This document shows positions 33,441 to 41,962 of a DNA stretch of 64,000 nt, piece by piece. The DNA comes from Terriglobales bacterium (GTDB lineage Bacteria > Acidobacteriota > Terriglobia > Terriglobales > Acidobacteriaceae). The notes under the pieces are model-generated. The model made no database searches, was not told where the DNA came from, and was given only the letters and a program-made list of their open reading frames with translations. The stretch covers positions 1 through 64,000 of the forward strand of contig DATHMF010000116.1 of the NCBI GenBank assembly GCA_035487355.1, read 5' to 3'. Every line of letters starts with the position of its first letter. Within the stretch, counting starts at the first letter, position 1. Position numbers and translations under genes: made by a program.

Positions 33441-33998
33441 TTACTGGCTGGGGGTTTTCTGTGGGCCACTGTGGTCTTCCTGTTCAAGGATGAATGCGTT
33501 CACCTTTTCCATTCCTTGTTTCAGCCGTCCGCGCAACTCTGCCGGCGCCAACCAACTGGCTCCATAACCAAACACTAGAAAGTAATGTCCTAGCTTGGAT
33601 TGGGCCACCAGGTTGACACCTGGTGAAAATGCAACCATGCTCATCACCAGAACCGTAGCAATTACGATTCCGCGCGCCAGACCGAAGACCGCACCCAATG
33701 CCCGGTCAACCCATTGCAATCCTGCTTCCTTAAAAATCCACCGCGAAATACGTCCCGCCATCCCCGCCAGGAGAATGACGCCAAAGAAAATTGTTAAAAA
33801 GCCCGCTGAACTCGCCATCCAGGGTGCGCTGACAAATTGTTGAAACCAGGGCGCAACCCGGTGATAATCCCACGCCGCCAGAAGATAACCAGCGACCGAT
33901 CCTGCGAGAAAAAATATTTCAAAGAAAAAACCCTCTGCCGCCGCCATCAACGCAGACAGCACAACAATCGCCACCAGGACCCAATCAAAACCAGTCAT
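33441..33998 (-). CDS. cvpA: CvpA family membrane protein
   Basis: 185 aa with four hydrophobic segments (about 5-22, 26-44, 62-82, 100-125). The pattern FDWVLVAIVVLSALMAAAEG and WVDRALGAVFGLARGIVIA matches the CvpA/colicin V production family, whose role is linked to envelope stability. The C-terminus is polar and cytoplasmic. It begins 2 bases after purC ends; purC-cvpA linkage is a classical arrangement with purine genes. Confidence 0.85.
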   Translation of the reverse strand: MTGFDWVLVAIVVLSALMAAAEGFFFEIFFLAGSVAGYLLAAWDYHRVAPWFQQFVSAPWMASSAGFLTIFFGVILLAGMAGRISRWIFKEAGLQWVDRALGAVFGLARGIVIATVLVMSMVAFSPGVNLVAQSKLGHYFLVFGYGASWLAPAELRGRLKQGMEKVNAFILEQEDHSGPQKTPSQ

Positions 33999-34000
33999 GT

Positions 34001-34924
34001 CTATGACAGGTCCAGAGTCCGCCCGGTCAGCAAGCGGTATGCCTCTGTGTACTTCTCACTGGTACGTTCCACAACATTCTCGGGCAACGCCGGCGCCGGA
34101 GGCTGCTTGTTCCAGTGGATCTCCTCCAGATAATCGCGCACGTACTGTTTGTCGTAAGAATCCTGCGCCCGTCCGGGCTGGTACTTTTCCGCCGGCCAGA
34201 AGCGGGAAGAGTCGGGCGTAAGCACCTCGTCACCCAGCACCAATCCCTTGGGCGTATTGCCAAACTCAAATTTTGTATCTGCAATGATGATGCCTCGCCC
34301 AGCGGCGTATTCTGCCGCTTTGGTATAGATCTCCAGGCTCAAGGTGCGTAATTTCTTGCTAAGCTCGGGGCCGGCGTGCTTAACCATTTCTTCGAACGAA
34401 ATATTTTCGTCATGCCCGCTCAACGCCTTGGTTGACGGGGTAAAGATCGGCTCCGGTAGTTTGTCGGATTCTTTTAATCCAGCCGGCAATTGAATGCCGC
34501 ATACCGTGCCGTTCTGTTTATATTCCTTCCAGGCCGAGCCTGAAATGTATCCGCGCACCACACACTCAATGGCTATCATGTCGGCCTTGACCACAAGCAT
34601 GGAGCGGCCTGATAGATCATTGCGGTACTTTTGAAGATGCACCGGGTAGTCGTTCACGTTGGCTGTCACCAGATGGTTCTGGGTCACATCCTTCAAAAAA
34701 TCAAACCAGAACAGGGAAAGCTGGGTGAGCACGCGGCCCTTATGCGGGATACCGGAAGCCAAAACGTAATCAAAGGCTGAGATGCGATCGGTCGCCACGA
34801 ACAAAAGATGTTCGTTATCAACACGATAGACATCGCGCACCTTGCCGCTGGCATAAAGTTCCAAGTCCGCGAAATCGGTTTGCATCAAGACGGGATGGTC
34901 GGTTCGGGTCTGCACAGAACTCAT
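34001..34924 (-). CDS. purC: phosphoribosylaminoimidazole-succinocarboxamide synthase
   Basis: 307 aa, the longer SAICAR synthase form. It joins aspartate to CAIR in purine synthesis. Motifs: YASGKVRDVYRVD with ATDRISAFDYVL (about 25-57), CVVRGYISGSAWKEY, GLKESDKLPEPIFTPSTKA, IADTKFEFG and DEVLTPDSSRFW. ATG 34924 is followed by MSSVQTRTDHPVLMQTDF. A good promoter lies just upstream (34943-34970). Confidence 0.96.
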   Translation of the reverse strand: MSSVQTRTDHPVLMQTDFADLELYASGKVRDVYRVDNEHLLFVATDRISAFDYVLASGIPHKGRVLTQLSLFWFDFLKDVTQNHLVTANVNDYPVHLQKYRNDLSGRSMLVVKADMIAIECVVRGYISGSAWKEYKQNGTVCGIQLPAGLKESDKLPEPIFTPSTKALSGHDENISFEEMVKHAGPELSKKLRTLSLEIYTKAAEYAAGRGIIIADTKFEFGNTPKGLVLGDEVLTPDSSRFWPAEKYQPGRAQDSYDKQYVRDYLEEIHWNKQPPAPALPENVVERTSEKYTEAYRLLTGRTLDLS

Positions 34925-34942
34925 ACTCGAGGATAGTCGCGT

Positions 34943-34986
34943 ATTCTAACCCCACAGAAAAATTTGTCAACATGACCAATTGGTCA
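34943..34986 (-). promoter_or_regulatory. purC promoter with upstream palindrome
   Basis: Read leftward: TTGACA (34970-34965), a 16-base spacer and TAGAAT (34948-34943), giving a transcript start about 12 bases before the purC ATG. Immediately upstream of the -35 is a perfect 14-base palindrome, TGACCAATTGGTCA (34973-34986), a candidate operator. The remaining bases up to smc (34987-35214) contain a plus-strand TTGACA (35025) with a 19-base spacer to TATACA, and CCCGC/GCGGG near 35204-35216 at the smc end; no gene is seen. Confidence 0.6.
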
Positions 34987-35214
34987 CTTGACCTATTGTG
35001 CAAAATTTCTTCGCTGAAAAACAGTTGACAGAAATTATTTTTTAGTTTTTATACAGGCGCTCAATGGTTTAGAGCTGTGGAAAAGTAAGTGGAAAAGTAG
35101 ATCGCTTCAAAAAATACAAAATAGAGGCTGGTATTTTATCGGTTGAACCAAGCCGTAAAAACTTTTGATGGCGAACTATGCAACAGGGTGCATGTAATTT
35201 TCCCGCCGCGCGGG

Positions 35215-38200
35215 CTAACTGGCCGCCTTGGCTTCTTCACCGAAGCGCACGGAGACGATCTTGGAGACGCCCGGCTCCTGCATGGTCACTCCATAAAGCG
35301 TGGGCGAGATGCCCATCGTCTTCTTGTTGTGGGTGATGATGACAAATTGCGTCTGCACGCTCATTTCTTTTACCAGATCGGTGAAACGGCCGACGTTGGC
35401 TTCATCGAGTGGAGCATCCACTTCATCAAGGATGCAGAACGGGCTGGGCTGGAACTGGAAGATGCCCACCAGCAACGCCAGCGCGGTAAGCGCCTTTTCA
35501 CCGCCAGAGAGCAATAGGACGTTCTGCAGCTTCTTGCCCGGAGGCGAAGCGATAACGTCAATACCGCTTTCGCTGCTGTTCTCCTGGTCGGTCAACCGCA
35601 TGAACGCCTGACCGCCGCCGAACAGCTTGCGGAAGGTGAACTGGAAATTCTCGTTGATGCGCTCGAATGCCTCTTCGAACTTCTGGCGCGAGATGGCATC
35701 AATTTCCTTGATCGAGTTCAAGGTGTTCTCAATGGAATCCAGCAGGTCTTTGCGTTGCGTCTCCAGGAACGAGTGGCGTTCAGCGGTCTTCTTGTACTCT
35801 TCCAGCGCCATCATGTTGACCGGTCCCATGTTCTCGAGCTTGGTGCGCATCTCGCGATAAGCCGTATCTTCCAGCGCAAGCGCTTCGCCTTCCACTCGGC
35901 CCACGTTCGTATCGGTCAACAACTCTTCACGGCCCAGGTTTAGTTCGTTGCGGCAGGTCTCGGCCATGTACTCGGCATCGGAAGTCAGTTTGGCAATGGC
36001 AGCGGAGAGCTCACCACGGCGGTCGCGAGCGGCATCGAGCAACTGGCGCACCTCGCGCAACTGGTGCTCGATTTCAGCCATGCGCGCACGCACCTGCTCC
36101 GATTCCTTTTGCAGTTCAACCCCACGGGCTTCCGTAGACTGACGCTCGGCTGCATAAGCAATAAGCTGCTCGGCCAGACGCGCATTTTCGCTGAGGCGCT
36201 GTTGCTTTTCCGCGTGCGCAGATTCGATTTGCGCTTCCAGCGAGGCCACACGCGCATTGACCTCGGAGACCAGGGTCTCAATCCGTTGTAATGCTGAGGA
36301 GGCCGCAATACGGCGCTCTTCCAGAGCCGCTACCCGCGCCGACATCTGGGAGGCCGTTTGCACCGCCAGGTCGCGCGATTCCTTCATCGTTGCCAGCCTG
36401 GACTGTATGGCCGCGACTTCAGATTCCAGCTCTTTGCGGTGCGACTCGTGCTGCGCCGATTCCTGCTGCATCTCCGCCACAGTCTGCTGTGCCTCTTCGC
36501 GCTCAGAACGGACCCGGCTGATCTCTGCTTCGTAGGTCCCCAACCGCTGCTGGGTTTTTTCTAATTCGGCTTCAAGCTGTTGCAGGGCATGTCCTGAGGT
36601 CAACGCCAGTTTTTCTGCTTCGCGCCTTTCCTCTTCGAGCCGTACCAGCAGGGAAGTAAGCTCAGTAATTTCACGCCCCAGCACGGCCGTGCGGGCCTCA
36701 TCGGCGCGCAGGGTCTGCTCCATGTCAGAAAGAGTGCGCTGCAGCTCCCGCAATTCGCGCTTCATGGAAAGCGGACCCTCGGTGCGCTGCTTGCCACCCG
36801 TGACCGTGAGATTGTGAAAAGTCTCCCCGTTCGGCGCCAGGAAGAAGGCATTGGGGTTTTCCAGTGCCATCTCGCGCGCGGTTGCCGAGTCGGGAGCGAT
36901 ATACCCGTTGCCCAACTTGGGAAGAATTCCTTCCAGCGACTTTCCAAAACCGTTGAGCACCCGAATGCAGCTCTTCAAGGGAACGATAGCATCACGCCGG
37001 ACAGCAGAACGCGTGTGCTGATCAACGAGGAAAGAAAACTTTTCCTGGCTATCTTCAGAATGCACCAGGAATGTGGCCCGCCCATCGACATCGTTGCGCA
37101 GGATCTGCAATCCCTGATCGGCCGCATCCCAGGACTTGACCACGATGTAGTTCAACTCGTCACGCAGGAAGTCTTCCACGACCCTTTCATACTGGTCATC
37201 CACCTCAAGAAAATCAGCCAGTATCCCCGCCGGCGCAAAATCTTTTTCCATGGCGCCGGACTGGAACAAACGCTTTACCGATTCGGTCGTATATCCGTGT
37301 TCGGCGATCAACGCTTCGAGTGAACCTCGTTTCCCCAATGCGGAAGCATACTCAGCGCGCAGGGAATCGAGACGTATCTTAGCTTCGCTTTCGGCAGCTT
37401 TCTTTTCCTTAACCTGTTGCTGGGCTTCAGCAATCTGTGCCGTAAGTGCAGAAACTTTTTGGGAAACAGACTCAAACTCAAAAGCAATCTGTCCGCGCTG
37501 CCCACCGAACGCGGTGATTTGAGACTGGGCTCCTGCCGTCTCCTGCTGCAAGCGATGCAGTTCGCGCTCCAGAGAGGCGCTATGTTCTTCTGCCTTCGCC
37601 ATGCGATTGTGAACGGCGGATGCAGCAGCCACGGCTTCCATGATCTCGCTGCGTCGTGCTTCCTGGCTCTGTTCTGTCGCTGCCAGTGTTTCGGTTGCAG
37701 TCGCGGCTTCGTGCTGCCGCAGGCTGGCTTCACTTTGAGCAGCAGCCACATCAGCGGCAGCCGATTCCAGCACCGACCGGTTGCTGTTTAATTCAGCCTG
37801 TAAGCCGCCAAGTTGTTCGCGGGTGCGTTCCAGTTCGGCAAGAGCGGCAGCCGAGCGGGCATCGAGCTCTGCGCAACGCTCTTCATTGGTGTGCCGGCGC
37901 GAGACGCTGCGCTCCATCTCCAGGGCCAGCGTGTTCAGGTGTTCGGTGTTGCGCTTGGCTTCTTCTTCGATGGCGTAGCCGCGCTGTGTGCGCTCGCCGT
38001 GTTCAGATTCCAACCTCTGCACGGTTTCATTCTTCGTCTGCATCTCTGCGGTGATGCTCGCGAGTTCAGACTCGAGTTGTGCCGCCTCACGCTCCAGTTG
38101 GGTAAACTTGCTGGCCAGCACGAGGCGGAGCTTTTCGCGCATCTCATCGCGCAGCTTGGCGTAACGCTCAGCCTTGGCGGCCTGGCGCTTAAGGGAATTC

Positions 38201-39183
38201 ATCTGGCGCGTGACTTCATCGAAAATGTCGTTAATTCGGGCCAAGTTCAGCTTCGATTGCTCAAGCCGCGCCTCGGCCAACCGCTTCTTGGTTTTGAACT
38301 TGGTAATGCCGGCAGCTTCTTCGATAATCGCGCGCCGGTCATAGGGCTTGCTGCTGAGAATCTGGCCAATGCGGCCCTGCTCAATGATCGCGTAGGACTC
38401 AGGGCCAAGTCCTGTTCCCATAAAGATATCCTGGATATCGCGCAGGCGGCAGAGTTTGCCATTCAGCAGATACTCGCTCTCGCCAGAGCGGAACAACCGC
38501 CGCGTGACAACAAGTTCGCCGGCTTTGAATTGCGTGGTCTTGAACTTGCGGCGGCGGATCTTCAAAACAACATGCTGCGGAGCGTTTTCGCTGGCTGAAG
38601 CATCTGGAGCTTGCGGTTCGGCTGTGTCACTTTCCGCAGTCTGTTGTGCCTCTTCCGGAGCAGCTTGTGCAGCAGCGTTCTCTGAATCCTCGACTGTATT
38701 TTCGGGGGTCGTGTTCTCGCCGGCGATGGCATCATCCGCTGCGGCAGCGTTTTCTACAATAACCTCTTCCGGTCCCAGCGGCTGAACGTCAGCGATGTGG
38801 CGTTCTGTGTCTTCCGCGGCAGTTGCGCGATCGCCGGCTTCATCCCAATCGTCGAAGGGTTCGTTCTGGATATCAACTTCAGGTTCTGTGAAGCTGGTAT
38901 TGCCTTCGTACTCTTCAGGGTCAATCAGAGTGAGAGAGACTTCGGCCATGCCAGTAGGCTTGCGATCGCGTGTCCCGATAAAGATCACGTCTTCCATGCG
39001 CGAGCCGCGCAGGCTCTTGGCTGACTGTTCGCCCAAGACCCACGAGATGGCATCAGCGATATTCGACTTGCCGCAGCCGTTCGGTCCCACAATGGCGGCG
39101 ACGCCATCACCTTGGAACTTCAGTTCCGTACGGTCACAGAAAGATTTGAACCCCAGGATTTGCAGCTTCTTCAGTTTTAGCAA
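35215..39183 (-). CDS. smc: chromosome segregation protein SMC with acidic insertion
   Basis: 1322 aa, about 120-150 longer than usual. Walker A GPNGCGKS (33-40), a long coiled coil with a central hinge (about 640-770: FLEVDDQYERVVEDFLRDEL), then the signature LLSGGEKALTALALL and Walker B CILDEVDAPLDEANV. SMC with ScpAB condenses and segregates the chromosome. Residues about 92-205 are an inserted Glu/Ala/Asp/Thr-rich, low-complexity segment between two strands of the N-terminal head, before KIRRRKFKTTQF. TTG 39183 is the start, with AGGGAG about 8 bases upstream. scpA and scpB are not in the window. Confidence 0.96.
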   Translation of the reverse strand: MLKLKKLQILGFKSFCDRTELKFQGDGVAAIVGPNGCGKSNIADAISWVLGEQSAKSLRGSRMEDVIFIGTRDRKPTGMAEVSLTLIDPEEYEGNTSFTEPEVDIQNEPFDDWDEAGDRATAAEDTERHIADVQPLGPEEVIVENAAAADDAIAGENTTPENTVEDSENAAAQAAPEEAQQTAESDTAEPQAPDASASENAPQHVVLKIRRRKFKTTQFKAGELVVTRRLFRSGESEYLLNGKLCRLRDIQDIFMGTGLGPESYAIIEQGRIGQILSSKPYDRRAIIEEAAGITKFKTKKRLAEARLEQSKLNLARINDIFDEVTRQMNSLKRQAAKAERYAKLRDEMREKLRLVLASKFTQLEREAAQLESELASITAEMQTKNETVQRLESEHGERTQRGYAIEEEAKRNTEHLNTLALEMERSVSRRHTNEERCAELDARSAAALAELERTREQLGGLQAELNSNRSVLESAAADVAAAQSEASLRQHEAATATETLAATEQSQEARRSEIMEAVAAASAVHNRMAKAEEHSASLERELHRLQQETAGAQSQITAFGGQRGQIAFEFESVSQKVSALTAQIAEAQQQVKEKKAAESEAKIRLDSLRAEYASALGKRGSLEALIAEHGYTTESVKRLFQSGAMEKDFAPAGILADFLEVDDQYERVVEDFLRDELNYIVVKSWDAADQGLQILRNDVDGRATFLVHSEDSQEKFSFLVDQHTRSAVRRDAIVPLKSCIRVLNGFGKSLEGILPKLGNGYIAPDSATAREMALENPNAFFLAPNGETFHNLTVTGGKQRTEGPLSMKRELRELQRTLSDMEQTLRADEARTAVLGREITELTSLLVRLEEERREAEKLALTSGHALQQLEAELEKTQQRLGTYEAEISRVRSEREEAQQTVAEMQQESAQHESHRKELESEVAAIQSRLATMKESRDLAVQTASQMSARVAALEERRIAASSALQRIETLVSEVNARVASLEAQIESAHAEKQQRLSENARLAEQLIAYAAERQSTEARGVELQKESEQVRARMAEIEHQLREVRQLLDAARDRRGELSAAIAKLTSDAEYMAETCRNELNLGREELLTDTNVGRVEGEALALEDTAYREMRTKLENMGPVNMMALEEYKKTAERHSFLETQRKDLLDSIENTLNSIKEIDAISRQKFEEAFERINENFQFTFRKLFGGGQAFMRLTDQENSSESGIDVIASPPGKKLQNVLLLSGGEKALTALALLVGIFQFQPSPFCILDEVDAPLDEANVGRFTDLVKEMSVQTQFVIITHNKKTMGISPTLYGVTMQEPGVSKIVSVRFGEEAKAAS

Positions 39184-39645
39184 AAACTCACTCCCTCATG
39201 CCGCATCGGTGTGGTCTTTCAATTGGTCAGATTCCATGAAAGCACTCCCGGCGTTTGTACTGCCTTGTGGGCAGGTAAATTCGCTCCCTGCGGCTGGACA
39301 GGGATCGGAAACACAACCATTGCTGCTTAATGTACCGGGTAAGTTACTACCGGTCAAGCATTAAACGCCCAATATATTGTGTGGCATATGCCTATACCGC
39401 TGCCTATTGCACAGCCTCTGATGCAATTAGCCAAAAAACTGCTTAACCAGTGCAATTTTCGTTCGGAGATTCGACGAAGGCGGGAGTTACCGCGAGAGCT
39501 ACTGAAACTTTAACGCGGATAATGGCCGAAATCAAGCGCTAAAGCATAGGAATTACTCATCCAGTTTCCGGGAAAGGGAAACGAAATCCACGTGCCCCTC
39601 ACTATCTGCTATGCAAGACAACTTTGAAAGGAGCAATTCAAATTT
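39184..39645. other. 462-base divergent intergenic region
   Basis: It lies between smc (leftward) and a secreted-protein gene (rightward). No repeat family member, hairpin with T-run, RNA gene or convincing coding frame is seen. GAAAGGAGC at about 39628-39636 is the ribosome-binding site of the gene at 39646. Both genes presumably have promoters here, but I could not place them with confidence. Confidence 0.5.
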
Positions 39646-40281
39646 ATGAGTGTGCCCAGGGAAAATGAAGCTTTATCAGTATCTCGAAGCAGGAAAAGAC
39701 CCTTATTTTTTGCCATTTGCCTCGGAATGGCTTTGCTGCTCGCGCGTTCTGTCGCAACCGCACAAGAGCGTCCCCGTTTCGATCCTGATCGTGATCATGA
39801 TCGAGACCGGATTCACACCATGTGGATTGATCACCTTGTATTTCTGCCGGGTGACCCCAGCGTGCAGACCTCGTTCAACGCGGTTAACTCGGGTGTTGGA
39901 GGCGGATTGAGCGGCCTCATCATCACCTCCTCAACCCTCGGCGACGAGGCACAGGGTGGGGGAAACAAAGTCGTCGAGACCGCTCTGGAAGTACCGCCAG
40001 GCTTCCAGATTGTAAGCGTGCGCGTGTGCTACGAGAATTCCAACCCGCGCAGCTTTATCACTCAGACACGGCTGGCGCAGGTGCAGAACCCTCCCAGCAC
40101 CGCCATTGTTTTGCTGGATGACCCAACCCATCTCAACGCTGCGGGTCCGGTCTGCGTTAACAGTCAACCAACGTTGGTCAATCCCGCAAAGGGTTCTGTC
40201 CTTCTCGATTTGCGTGTCAATTTTGGCGATACCACCGACAAGATTGTGCTTCGGGCGGTAGGGTTGAACCTTGTGAAGTAA
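39646..40281 (+). CDS. secreted protein of unknown function
   Basis: 211 aa. A basic N-terminus (SRSRKRP) and a hydrophobic core (LFFAICLGMALLLARSVATAQ, about 20-40) form a signal peptide with likely cleavage after ATAQ. The mature protein starts with charged repeats (DPDRDHDRDRIH) and is then beta-rich: VQTSFNAVNSG, LEVPPGFQIVSVRVCYEN, FITQTRLAQVQ, GSVLLDLRVNFGDTTDKIVL. Two cysteines may pair. The carbohydrate-binding-like strand pattern is suggestive only. GAAAGGAGC precedes the ATG. No family recognised. Confidence 0.65.
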   Translation: MSVPRENEALSVSRSRKRPLFFAICLGMALLLARSVATAQERPRFDPDRDHDRDRIHTMWIDHLVFLPGDPSVQTSFNAVNSGVGGGLSGLIITSSTLGDEAQGGGNKVVETALEVPPGFQIVSVRVCYENSNPRSFITQTRLAQVQNPPSTAIVLLDDPTHLNAAGPVCVNSQPTLVNPAKGSVLLDLRVNFGDTTDKIVLRAVGLNLVK

Positions 40282-40332
40282 TCTCCTGTTCGCAACTGGC
40301 AGTTATAGCCTGGGGATGTGAATGATGGAGAG

Positions 40333-40374
40333 AGGGGAAGTATCTGAGAGAAACTACTCACGCATACTTCCCCT
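40333..40374. terminator. hairpin between convergent genes (possible bidirectional terminator)
   Basis: AGGGGAAGTAT (40333-40343) and ATACTTCCCCT (40364-40374) are exact inverse complements around a 20-base loop. It lies 52 bases after the secreted-protein stop and 17 bases after the rimO stop on the other strand, the right place for a shared terminator. No T-run follows on either strand, so termination is not assured. Confidence 0.5.
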
Positions 40375-40390
40375 TGCAAAATTGAATTGG

Positions 40391-41932
40391 TTATACCAGC
40401 CGCGCTACAAGATCGTAGTCATGAGTTTCGGTGATCTCGCAGCGGTGGAATTCGCCGGCCTGAACATTATCGAGGGCGCCAAAATCATTGATAAAGACTT
40501 TGCCATCAATTTCTGGTGCGTGCATCTCGGTGCGTCCTTCCCAAAGCCAATCAGTTTCTTGCGACGGGCCTTCCAGGACAACATCAAACTGCTTGCCAAT
40601 CAAAGCGCGTTTTTTACGTTTGCTGATCTGGCGCTGGATTTGCATCAGTTTCTTGCGACGGCCTTCAATCACACGATGCGGTAATTTTTCTTCCAGATGG
40701 AATGCTTTAGCACCCTCTTCATCGGAGTAGGCAAAGGTCCCCATCCAATCGAACTCAGCGGCGCGAACAAAATCACACAGCGCCTCGAAGTCGCGTTCAC
40801 TTTCTCCCGGAAACCCCACGATGAATGAAGTCCGCAATGTGAGTTGGGGAACGGCGCGGCGCATCTTCTCGATGGATTTCAGGAAGATGTCGGCACTGCT
40901 GCCGCGCTTCATGCTCTTAAGCACGGGAGCCGAAGCATGTTGCAACGGGACATCAATGTAAGAACAAATCTTCGGATGAGAGGCGATAGCTTCGAGCAGG
41001 CGCCCGGTGATCTTGTTGGGGTAGGCATATAAAAAACGCACCCAGCGCAGATCGTCAATTGCAGCCAGCCGCTCCAGCAGAAGTGCCAAGCCGTCTTTCA
41101 AGCCAAGGTCCTCGCCGTAGCAGGTCGTATCTTGTCCGATCAGAGTAATCTCTCGCACACCACTCTGTACGAGACGCTCGGCTTCTGTTATTACCGATTC
41201 GAACCGGCGCGAGCGAAATTTGCCGCGCAGTTGCGGGATGATGCAGAAGCTGCAAGGATGATCGCATCCTTCGGCAATCTTGATATACGCCAGATGCCGG
41301 GGCGTAGCCAGCACACGCGGCGTGGTTTCGTCGTAAAGATAATTGGGCAGATCGGCGATGGCCCCATCCCACTCGTTGCGCGAGAAGCGTCCGGCCGCTT
41401 GGCGGGCGTCGCCTTCGGCACGGGAAGTCGACCCTCCATCCGGCTTCGAATAGGTTGCCTCCGGACGCGAAGTAATAATCTTAAAGGGTGAAAAATCCTG
41501 ACTTGCGCCGGTTGCCGATTGCGCCAGTCCAGCGCTGGCAATTATTTTTTGCAGCTCGCCGGTGCCGACAACCGCATCTACTTCGGGAATATTTTTTTGA
41601 ATTTCATTGCGGTAACGTTCTACCAGACAGCCGGCGACAATCAGTTTTTTTGCGCGGCCGCCTGGGTTTTCCGCAGAAGCTTTGTGCCGCGCCATCTGCA
41701 GGATGGTATCCACCGACTCCTGCTTGGCCGTGTCAATGAACGAGCAGGTATTGACTACGATGACATCCGCTTCATCGGCACGAGCAGTGATTTGCGCGCC
41801 CGACGAGGCCAGCATCCCCATCATGACCTCGCTATCCACGAGATTCTTGGGGCACCCCAGGCTGACAAAGCCTATCTTGACCGGGGTTTCTGCCCGGGCT
41901 GAGGGGGTCTCAGTTGTGTTTTTGGATGACAT
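40391..41932 (-). CDS. rimO: ribosomal protein uS12 methylthiotransferase RimO
   Basis: 513 aa. It methylthiolates an Asp of ribosomal protein S12 with two 4Fe-4S clusters. The N-terminal UPF0004 domain has GCPKNLVDSEVM (26-37), NTCSF (61-65) and VAGCLVERY (99-107). The radical-SAM cluster is at EGCDHPCSFC (Cys 223, 227, 230), and a TRAM domain ends the protein. GCPKNLVDSE separates RimO from MiaB. About 60 extra residues (about 135-210, poor in conserved motifs) lie between the N-terminal and radical-SAM domains, so the cluster cysteines come roughly 70 positions later than in E. coli. Confidence 0.94.
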   Translation of the reverse strand: MSSKNTTETPSARAETPVKIGFVSLGCPKNLVDSEVMMGMLASSGAQITARADEADVIVVNTCSFIDTAKQESVDTILQMARHKASAENPGGRAKKLIVAGCLVERYRNEIQKNIPEVDAVVGTGELQKIIASAGLAQSATGASQDFSPFKIITSRPEATYSKPDGGSTSRAEGDARQAAGRFSRNEWDGAIADLPNYLYDETTPRVLATPRHLAYIKIAEGCDHPCSFCIIPQLRGKFRSRRFESVITEAERLVQSGVREITLIGQDTTCYGEDLGLKDGLALLLERLAAIDDLRWVRFLYAYPNKITGRLLEAIASHPKICSYIDVPLQHASAPVLKSMKRGSSADIFLKSIEKMRRAVPQLTLRTSFIVGFPGESERDFEALCDFVRAAEFDWMGTFAYSDEEGAKAFHLEEKLPHRVIEGRRKKLMQIQRQISKRKKRALIGKQFDVVLEGPSQETDWLWEGRTEMHAPEIDGKVFINDFGALDNVQAGEFHRCEITETHDYDLVARLV

Positions 41933-41962
41933 GCAATCTTTCTATTTTAACATCTGGTGAAT

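Noticed and set aside
35025-35055. Plus-strand promoter (TTGACA, 19-base spacer, TATACA) making an antisense RNA to smc
   Set aside because: The spacer is too long and no terminator or RNA structure follows; noted only in the purC promoter entry.
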